Source: an uncultured Eubacteriales bacterium
GTDB lineage: Bacteria; Bacillota; Clostridia; Oscillospirales; Oscillospiraceae
Direction: 5' to 3'
Assembly: GCA_900549865.1 (NCBI GenBank)
Contig: URPU01000041.1
Location: 1 to 20,084 of the forward strand
DNA: 20,084 nt
Shown here: positions 14,214 through 20,084 of the stretch, piece by piece
How the letters are laid out: every line of letters begins with the position of its first letter
How positions within the stretch are numbered: the first letter of the stretch is position 1
Program-made: the position numbers and the translations under genes
The notes under the pieces: model-generated
Database searches by the model: none
Seen by the model: the letters and a program-made list of their open reading frames with translations, nothing else
What the model was told of the DNA's origin: nothing

Positions 14214-16898
14214 ATGGAAAAAAGAGCTAACATTCTCGCACTTGCCACAAAAGTAAGTCTTGAAAGCATGACCTACACTGGCATCACCTACAAAGATCCT
14301 GAGTACAGGATCCTCGCGCCCATCGTTGACGACGACATGTGCGCCGTTATGATGCATATGCGCCTTGAGGCCCCGCGCACCGCGGCAGAGCTTGCGCGCA
14401 GGTGCAGCATGGACGTCAATTTTGTTCAGAAGCAGATCGACAAGCTGGTCGTCGCGGGCGTCGCGCGTTCACGTACAACGGACGGTGAGCTTGGCTACTA
14501 CTACCCCATCTGGGTTCCCGGCATTATGGAGGGTATTCTTTCCAACAAGGAGCAGTGTGAGCGCTATCCCGACCTCGGCTACTGCTTTGAAGAGTACACC
14601 CGCCGCCGCATTGAGCTGCTGGCCCCCACGCTCAACTCTGGCAAGCTGGGCATGAGCTTCATGCGCGTTATGCCCGTCATGAGCGCTATTGAGAACAACA
14701 CCCGCACCGCCTCCTACGACGAGATAAGCACGCTCATCGAGAACGCGACGGCTATCTCCGTCGGCCCGTGCTCCTGCCGCCGTGCGCGCCGCCTTATGGG
14801 CGAGGGCTGCGGCCACCTTGAGGACGACATGTGCATGTACCTCAACGACAATGCAATCAACTACTCCAAGACCGGCGCGCACCGCCTCGTCACCAAGGAG
14901 GAGGCTTATGAGATACTCCGGCGCGCGGAGGATAACGGCCTTGTGCACGAGATAAACCAGACGCCCGGATTTGAGGACACGACGGCAATATGCAATTGCT
15001 GCGGCTGCTCCTGCTTCGCGCTGAGGATCGCCGAATATTTCCGCTCAAAGAATGCTATCCGCTCCAACTTTACTGCGCGTGTGGATAAGGAAAAGTGCGT
15101 CGCCTGCGGCCAGTGCGTTGAAAACTGCCAGACGAACGCGCTCCGCCTCGGGCAGAAGAACTGCGCGACTGACCCGCACATATCCGACGCATACGACTCC
15201 GACAGGGCTATCCCCTGGGATAGAAGCAGCTACAACATAGAGTACCGCACCAACCGCAGCGACGTCATGGAAAGCGGCACGGCCCCCTGCAAGGCCACCT
15301 GCCCGGCGCACATCCCCGTACAGGGCTACATAAAGCTGGCCTCTATGGGGCGCTATACCGACGCGCTGGAGCTTATAAAGAAGGAGAACCCCTTCCCTGC
15401 CGTCTGCGGCCGCATCTGCAACAAGGCCTGTGAAGCGGCCTGCACGCGCGGTATTGTCGATTCCTCCGTCGCTATCGACGATATCAAGAAGTTCATCGCG
15501 GAGAAGGATCTTGACGCCGCGACGCGCTTCGTGCCGAAGATGCTGAATCAGACCGGCAAGCCCTATCCCGAGAAGATCGCCGTTATCGGCGCCGGCCCCG
15601 CGGGCATGAGCTGCGCATACTACCTCGCCGTGAAGGGCTATCCCGTGACCGTATTTGAAAAGGAAGAGAAGCCCGGCGGCATGCTCACGCTCGGCATTCC
15701 CAGCTTCCGTCTCGATAAGGCCGTCGTCAACTCCGAGATCGACATTCTCAAGGAGCTTGGCGTGGAGTTCAAGACCGGCGTTGAAGTCGGCAAGGACGTC
15801 ACGCTCGACCAGCTTCGCAGTGAGGGCTACAAGGCGTTCTATCTCGGCATCGGCGCAAGCCGCGGCACGGCTGTCGGCTGCAAGGGCGATGAGCTTTCCG
15901 GCGTGTTCACCGGCATAGACTTCCTGCGTGATGTGAATCTCGGCAAAGCACCGGAAATCGGCAAGTCTGTCGCCGTTATCGGCGGCGGCAACGTTGCGAT
16001 AGACGTTGCGCGCACTGCCGTCCGCCTCGGCGCGGACGATGTCACCGTGGTATACCGCCGCGGGCGCGATGAAATGCCGGCAGACGCCGAGGAAGTGGCG
16101 GAGGCCGAGGCAGAGGGCGTGAAGTTCCGCTTCCTCGCCGCACCGGCGGAGATATCCGGCAGCGACGGCAAGGCGGCCGAGCTGAAGGTCGAGCTTATGG
16201 AGCTTGGCGAAGCGGACGCAAAAGGCCGCAGAAAGCCCGTCGGAACCGGGAAGTTCGAGTCCATGAAGGTGGACAGCGTCATTTCCGCCATTGGGCAGAA
16301 GGTCGAGCTTTGCGGCATCGCGGGCTTTGACACCAACAAGAACGGCACCGTCGTTGCAAACGCGAAGACCTGCCAGACGAGCGTGCCCGACGTATTTGCC
16401 GGCGGCGACGTTGTGACCGGCCCGAAGTTTGCCATTGACGCCATTGCGGCCGGCAAGGAAGGCGCAGTCTCCATCCACCGTTATGTCCACGCCGGTCAGA
16501 CGCTTGACCTTGGCCGCGACAACCGCGACTATAAGGCGCTTGACGCTTCCACTGTCGCCGTTTCAATCGGCAGCTTCGACACAGCCCCGCGCCAGAAGGC
16601 CGCGTGCGGCTCCGCCGCCGAGGCGAAGAAGACCTTCAAGGATCTGCGCGGAACGCTCACAGAGGAGCAGATAAAGAAGGAAGCGGACAGATGCCTCGGC
16701 TGCGGCTGCGTCGTTATCGACGAGGATCTGTGCGTCGGCTGCGGTATCTGCACAACGAAGTGCAAGTTTGACGCAATACGGCTTGAAAAGACGCTTGACA
16801 ACAAGGGGCAGACGTATTACCGCACGCTTTTGACCGCCGTGACCAACACGCCGTCTGCGCTTGGCCGTCTGGCAAAGAAAAAGCTCATCAAGAAGTAA
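14214..16898 (+). CDS. Multi-cluster Fe-S flavoprotein, GltD/PreT-like NAD(P)-dependent oxidoreductase
   Basis: This 894-residue protein has several parts. Residues about 50-100 look like a winged helix (AAELARRCSMDVNFVQKQIDKLVVAG). Cys clusters follow at 186/188 (GPCSCRR) and about 260-267 (CNCCGCSC). A ferredoxin motif lies at Cys295-298-301-305. Residues about 355-440 form the GltD-type Fe-S domain (Cys359, 363, 398, 402, 406, 410). Then come the FAD site GAGPAGMSC (459-467), a second Rossmann site GGGNVAID (590-597) for NAD(P)H, and FAGGDVVTGP (728-737). A C-terminal Fe-S module has Cys827, 830, 832, 840, 843, 846, 850. Such proteins move electrons between NAD(P)H and Fe-S partners or a second substrate; the acceptor is not evident. 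GAGGTGAG precedes the ATG. The hypA-like gene follows after 14 bases. The wHTH next to catalytic domains is unusual. Confidence 0.9.
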   Translation: MEKRANILALATKVSLESMTYTGITYKDPEYRILAPIVDDDMCAVMMHMRLEAPRTAAELARRCSMDVNFVQKQIDKLVVAGVARSRTTDGELGYYYPIWVPGIMEGILSNKEQCERYPDLGYCFEEYTRRRIELLAPTLNSGKLGMSFMRVMPVMSAIENNTRTASYDEISTLIENATAISVGPCSCRRARRLMGEGCGHLEDDMCMYLNDNAINYSKTGAHRLVTKEEAYEILRRAEDNGLVHEINQTPGFEDTTAICNCCGCSCFALRIAEYFRSKNAIRSNFTARVDKEKCVACGQCVENCQTNALRLGQKNCATDPHISDAYDSDRAIPWDRSSYNIEYRTNRSDVMESGTAPCKATCPAHIPVQGYIKLASMGRYTDALELIKKENPFPAVCGRICNKACEAACTRGIVDSSVAIDDIKKFIAEKDLDAATRFVPKMLNQTGKPYPEKIAVIGAGPAGMSCAYYLAVKGYPVTVFEKEEKPGGMLTLGIPSFRLDKAVVNSEIDILKELGVEFKTGVEVGKDVTLDQLRSEGYKAFYLGIGASRGTAVGCKGDELSGVFTGIDFLRDVNLGKAPEIGKSVAVIGGGNVAIDVARTAVRLGADDVTVVYRRGRDEMPADAEEVAEAEAEGVKFRFLAAPAEISGSDGKAAELKVELMELGEADAKGRRKPVGTGKFESMKVDSVISAIGQKVELCGIAGFDTNKNGTVVANAKTCQTSVPDVFAGGDVVTGPKFAIDAIAAGKEGAVSIHRYVHAGQTLDLGRDNRDYKALDASTVAVSIGSFDTAPRQKAACGSAAEAKKTFKDLRGTLTEEQIKKEADRCLGCGCVVIDEDLCVGCGICTTKCKFDAIRLEKTLDNKGQTYYRTLLTAVTNTPSALGRLAKKKLIKK

Positions 16899-16912
16899 AG
16901 CGGAGACAGCCT

Positions 16913-17260
16913 ATGCATGAGATCGGCATTGTCCGCAGCATGTGCAAAACCGTCGTTGACTATGCGCACGAGAATAACATCAGCCATATCGACGAGATAG
17001 TATGCTCCATCGGTGAGCTGTCGCTCGTTATTCCCGAGTATGTGGAGGAGCTTTATCCGCCCGTGAGCGCGGATATTCCCGAGCTTCAGGGCACACGGCT
17101 CATACTTGAGCCTGTGCCCGGGCTTGCCGAGTGCGACGACTGCGACGAGATTTTCAACGTCGTACAGAACGAGGGCTATTGCCCCAACTGCGGAAGCTTC
17201 AATAAAACAGTGCTCTCCGGCAGGGATTTCACAATAAAAGAGATTCACGTCGCCGAGTAA
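16913..17260 (+). CDS. hypA: HypA-like nickel/zinc metallochaperone
   Basis: This 115-residue protein is the normal HypA length. It starts MHEIG, with His2-Glu3 as the nickel-binding end. The zinc site is Cys74-Cys77 and Cys90-Cys93 (CDDC, CPNC). HypA with HypB delivers nickel to [NiFe]-hydrogenase. Here no hydrogenase or other hyp gene is in the window. The gene instead lies 14 bases behind the Fe-S flavoprotein, with GGAG 7-8 bases before the ATG, so they form one operon. It may serve a distant hydrogenase, or have a role tied to the flavoprotein. Family assignment is firm; the client is inferred. Confidence 0.92.
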   Translation: MHEIGIVRSMCKTVVDYAHENNISHIDEIVCSIGELSLVIPEYVEELYPPVSADIPELQGTRLILEPVPGLAECDDCDEIFNVVQNEGYCPNCGSFNKTVLSGRDFTIKEIHVAE

Positions 17261-17264
17261 ATGG

Positions 17265-17300
17265 CACAGCCTGATACGGGAAGCCCCGTATCAGGCTGTG
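17265..17300 (+). terminator. Intrinsic terminator after the hypA-like gene
   Basis: A perfect 16-bp stem (CACAGCCTGATACGGG) with a 4-nt loop, followed by TGTTTTG. It begins 4 bases past the hypA-like stop codon and separates this operon from the convergent polysaccharide genes. Confidence 0.9.
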
Positions 17301-17355
17301 TGTTTTGATATGTGATGCTATATTATACTATAAATCTATATTTCATGCATTCCCA

Positions 17356-18876
17356 TCATCGGCTCTTTCTCAGCCGTGCATACAGCGCCTTTATTTCGCC
17401 GTACTCAGGCTTTCTGTGCACAAACACAAAGAATATCCCTGTTGTGAGAAGTATTATCAAAAGCGTTTTTATCAGGATAAGCGGCAGGGTGGCCGCGCGC
17501 GGAAGCACGCCTATTGCGCCATAGCACACTGCCATAGCGAGCAGCGTCATAAGGAAGTATCGTCCCTGCGTCCGCCAGTACTCGCGCACGGAAAGATCAA
17601 ACACTTTTTTGAAAAGTATTCTGGGCTCATACCAGAAGTTCGTTACAGCAAGGCTTATCGCCGTTGCAAGCAGTATTCCGAAGGTTCCCCATATCATGCC
17701 AAGCAGCACTGAAAGAATAATGTTTACCGCCGCGCGTGCCAGCATAAGATATCGCACCTGTTCAAAAAGTCCGTTCGCCTCGCGGTACATCCACACGGGG
17801 GATATGGCATTGGATATATAAAAATTAAGTGCAATTATAAATACAGTCGGCCAGTCAAAAAGATACTCCGCCCCGAGCCACAATTCCACCACATCATTCA
17901 ACAGCGCGCTGAAGCCGATAAGCCCAAGCGCCGCCGTGAAATGATAGAACATCAGCGCGAAATTAAATATCTCATACTGGCGCTTTTTATCCCCGCTCAC
18001 ACCGAGGTTTCCCAGACTGCTTATGAGCGAGGTCGTAATTATGGCAATAAAGCCCTGTATCGACCCATAAACCACATAATAGTTGGAGTAGAGGCCGACA
18101 GCCGCCGTGCTGACAAGGACAGATATAAGTATATTGTCCGTATTTGTCACTGCAACAGCCCCTACCTTATAGATAAGGGTAGAATAAACCTTTTCGCGTA
18201 TGGGCTTCTTATCGAAATCGACAGGAGGCAGTTTTTTCTTTATATTCGGGTGTATCTTGTCGCATACACAGCCGAGAGCGAGGTTACTTATTATCGTTGT
18301 CAGCAGCGTCGCCAGCACATAAAGATAATAGTTTTTCCAAACCACCAGCACAATTATGTGCAGTATCTGTAAAACCAGATTTGAAGAAAGGACGACCAGC
18401 TTCTGCACACGCTGTTCCTGATACGCGCACAGCAGCGCCACCTTATGCGCGACAAAATACGAGGCGACCGTATTGGCAAGGAATATCAGATAATAATAGA
18501 TAAGATCCTGCCTGTTAAGTTCGCTCTTGATCAGAAAATGCAGGAACGGAACAAGCGCCGTGCCGATGAGAAAAATTATTCCGGCAAGTGCAAAGTATAT
18601 CCTTTTGAAATAGGCGAGCAGCGAATTGATAAGCGCCTCGTTCCCATCTGCGACAGGCTTATAAAGGGAATACACCACCGCCGTATCAAGCCCCAGCTCC
18701 GCCAGAGAAAGCACCGTGAGAATATTGGAATACAGGCCGTTTATTCCCAGATAATCCACCGAGAGGTATTGCAGGAATACTCTGCGGCCGATAAAAGAGA
18801 GTACTATCGTGCCGAGCTGTGCAGCATATCCGAAGAAAATATTTAATATTGTGTTCTGACTTCTGGACTTACTCAT
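17356..18876 (-). CDS. MOP-superfamily polysaccharide flippase (Wzx-like)
   Basis: This is a 506-residue integral membrane protein with about 12-14 hydrophobic helices. The N-terminal segment (SQNTILNIFFGYAAQLGTI, then RRVFLQYLSVDYLGINGLYSN) is typical of Wzx/RfbX-like oligosaccharide transporters. Such proteins flip lipid-linked repeat units across the cytoplasmic membrane for assembly of capsule or exopolysaccharide. I chose the ATG at 18876: AGAGGG lies 4 bases upstream, whereas a GTG at 18900 lacks support. The pyruvyl transferase and glycosyltransferase genes lie just upstream on the same strand, so this is the end of a polysaccharide operon. No terminator was seen in the 56 bases to the opposing hairpin. 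MATE transporter is the main alternative, but the context favours Wzx. Confidence 0.88.
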   Translation of the reverse strand: MSKSRSQNTILNIFFGYAAQLGTIVLSFIGRRVFLQYLSVDYLGINGLYSNILTVLSLAELGLDTAVVYSLYKPVADGNEALINSLLAYFKRIYFALAGIIFLIGTALVPFLHFLIKSELNRQDLIYYYLIFLANTVASYFVAHKVALLCAYQEQRVQKLVVLSSNLVLQILHIIVLVVWKNYYLYVLATLLTTIISNLALGCVCDKIHPNIKKKLPPVDFDKKPIREKVYSTLIYKVGAVAVTNTDNILISVLVSTAAVGLYSNYYVVYGSIQGFIAIITTSLISSLGNLGVSGDKKRQYEIFNFALMFYHFTAALGLIGFSALLNDVVELWLGAEYLFDWPTVFIIALNFYISNAISPVWMYREANGLFEQVRYLMLARAAVNIILSVLLGMIWGTFGILLATAISLAVTNFWYEPRILFKKVFDLSVREYWRTQGRYFLMTLLAMAVCYGAIGVLPRAATLPLILIKTLLIILLTTGIFFVFVHRKPEYGEIKALYARLRKSR

Positions 18877-18909
18877 ACTTCCCTCTTGCCCGCTGCGCAC
18901 ACATTACCA

Positions 18910-19950
18910 TCATACAAACTGGCTCTTCCAAAGACTTATATTATCGTTTGGCAGCACTATCTCCGTCGCCCATGAGCTGTTTATCCTCTCTTCTATCAAG
19001 TCAACAGCGGATTTTCTGTCCATCACAGGCAGATTCGTATCCTTGCCAATTTCTGTTGCTCTGTTGTCCACCGCCAACACCAGACTGCGGCGCCCATGAT
19101 TCAACGCCTCTATCCCGCCATGCAGACGCGTTCCGACATAGTCAATGTCACCGGACGCAAGCAGCACGTCATATGCAGCAAGCGTCGGCGGAACGGCAGT
19201 AATACCGCCGTCTATATATTCCGGCAGCTTTTGCAGATACGCAAAATCCTCCACTGCCTGTATCCAGACGAACACATGCCCATAGTTTTTCTTAAGCATA
19301 CGAAGCATCGTCCTGTCATAGTCCGCGTTGATATTATAATTTGTCAGCGTGGTCACCACACGCTTGGCCTTATCATGCGGGATAGAAGCACAATGCGCTT
19401 CCGAGAGCGGCCACATGGTCGGGCAGGCAGTATTGACGACATTGGTCATTCCTATCGCCTTAAGCTTCTCTGCAGTGTAGGAATCCCTGACAGAATGGAT
19501 ATAGTGCGCATCGAGCAGCGTAGAAAGCAGCCGCCTCGTATACGCCGTTGGTTCGTTCTGATACTGATGCCAGCCGACGCCCAGCAAAATAACATGCATT
19601 TTCTCAAGCTTGCTTTTCACAACAGCCGGTCTGATAATATCCCGTTTGCCGATCATAACTGTTCTCATTCGGCGTACATCATGCAGCGTTATATTCCATT
19701 GCTTTATATTCTTCATGTCGGAAGCAAGAAGATTCGTGCCGCAGACAAATGCGAAGTCGGACGTGTTTACATGCCGCATCGACAGCGCAGACAGCCTCTC
19801 GCGAGTCGGAATCTCAACTGTATAGGCATCCTTAAATATATCATCTAAAACAGCAGCACAATGCTTTCTTATAATATAATCGCCAACATTTTCCGTAGAA
19901 ACAGCCGGACTGATTTTCGTTATCTTCCAGAGCTTTTCAAGCGTATCCAT
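18910..19950 (-). CDS. Polysaccharide pyruvyl transferase family protein
   Basis: This 346-residue protein is full length for the family. Diagnostic features are ENVGDYI near the N-terminus, FVCGTNLL, ILLGVGWHQ, the central HSVRDSYTAEKLKAIGM, and the C-terminal GTRLHGGIEALNHGRRSLVL with RATEIG. Family members (CsaB, WcaK) transfer pyruvate from phosphoenolpyruvate to sugars as a ketal on cell-wall or exopolysaccharides. I chose the ATG at 19950, with GGAG 5 bases upstream; a GTG at 19956 overlaps that site. It follows the glycosyltransferase gene by 21 bases and precedes the flippase by 33, consistent with one operon. Some members of the family have other substrates, so the pyruvyl activity is inferred. 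Confidence 0.9.
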   Translation of the reverse strand: MDTLEKLWKITKISPAVSTENVGDYIIRKHCAAVLDDIFKDAYTVEIPTRERLSALSMRHVNTSDFAFVCGTNLLASDMKNIKQWNITLHDVRRMRTVMIGKRDIIRPAVVKSKLEKMHVILLGVGWHQYQNEPTAYTRRLLSTLLDAHYIHSVRDSYTAEKLKAIGMTNVVNTACPTMWPLSEAHCASIPHDKAKRVVTTLTNYNINADYDRTMLRMLKKNYGHVFVWIQAVEDFAYLQKLPEYIDGGITAVPPTLAAYDVLLASGDIDYVGTRLHGGIEALNHGRRSLVLAVDNRATEIGKDTNLPVMDRKSAVDLIEERINSSWATEIVLPNDNISLWKSQFV

Positions 19951-19971
19951 ATTCACTCCAACATGCAGCGT

Positions 19972-20084
19972 TCAATGCAGACCGCCGTATATATCAAGCA
20001 TAGTTTTGAAATTCTTATTTCTGTCAAACGTATCTGACGCGCGCAGCCTCGCTTTTTCAGACATTTCAAGCGCTTTATCCCTGT
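19972..20084 (-). CDS. C-terminal fragment of a probable glycosyltransferase (cut by window edge)
   Basis: The last 36 codons of a gene entering from beyond the window, ending at a TGA at 19972-19974. The tail reads ARLRASDTFDRNKNFKTMLDIYGGLH, the usual ending of a GT-B glycosyltransferase (families 1/4): a charged helix, then F-D-x-N-K and L-x-x-I-Y. The frame is open to the edge. The position just before the pyruvyl transferase supports a polysaccharide cluster. With so short a fragment the substrate and family remain tentative. Confidence 0.6.
   Translation of the reverse strand, partial: RDKALEMSEKARLRASDTFDRNKNFKTMLDIYGGLH

Noticed and set aside
15045..16490. 481-codon minus-strand open frame opposite the Fe-S flavoprotein
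   Set aside because: It lies wholly within a gene with clear Cys clusters and FAD/NAD(P) motifs. It arises from GC-rich codon use and is low-complexity in composition.

Overview
The window looks like a chromosomal segment of an anaerobic Clostridia-type Firmicute, probably near the Oscillospiraceae/Ruminococcaceae. This is inferred from the ObgE-L27-L21 block, the clostridial ECF sigma/anti-sigma pair, the multi-cluster Fe-S flavoprotein, GGAGG-type ribosome binding sites and moderately high GC. No database search was possible. No rRNA, tRNA, CRISPR array, insertion sequence or phage gene was seen.

Layout. (1) 189-1863, plus strand: a 64-aa lipoprotein with two CxxC pairs, then a lipoprotein with TPR-like repeats and a probable NPCBM-like C-terminal domain. 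(2) 1954-7851, minus strand: a two-gene operon encoding a 540-aa protein with a C-terminal helix-turn-helix and a 1423-aa protein. The latter joins a Ser/Thr kinase, a TIR domain, one membrane helix and a beta-propeller region. This is the most unusual element. It has its own sigma-A promoter flanked by inverted GTCAC repeats. (3) 8150-9828, minus: an ECF sigma factor and a probable membrane anti-sigma factor. (4) 9934-11901, minus: obgE, rpmA (L27) and rplU (L21), with a strong promoter, a structured leader and two intrinsic terminators. L27 starts directly at MAHKKG and no prp gene lies between rplU and rpmA. (5) 12050-13984, minus: a lipoprotein with a DUF3298/RsiV-like fold and a CYTH-domain protein whose promoter places the transcription start on its ATG. 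(6) 14214-17260, plus: an 894-aa GltD-like Fe-S flavoprotein with an N-terminal winged-helix segment, then a HypA-like metallochaperone, behind a promoter with an 18-bp perfect palindrome. (7) 17356-20084, minus: the end of an exopolysaccharide cluster, with a MOP-family flippase, a polysaccharide pyruvyl transferase and the last 36 codons of a probable glycosyltransferase.

How the parts fit. Regions 1 to 3 are rich in envelope and signalling proteins: two lipoproteins, a transmembrane kinase-TIR sensor, and a sigma/anti-sigma pair. Region 4 is housekeeping. Region 6 is redox metabolism with its own repressor-type site. Region 7 is cell-surface polysaccharide export. The kinase-TIR/HTH operon is the best candidate for an undescribed signalling or defence system.
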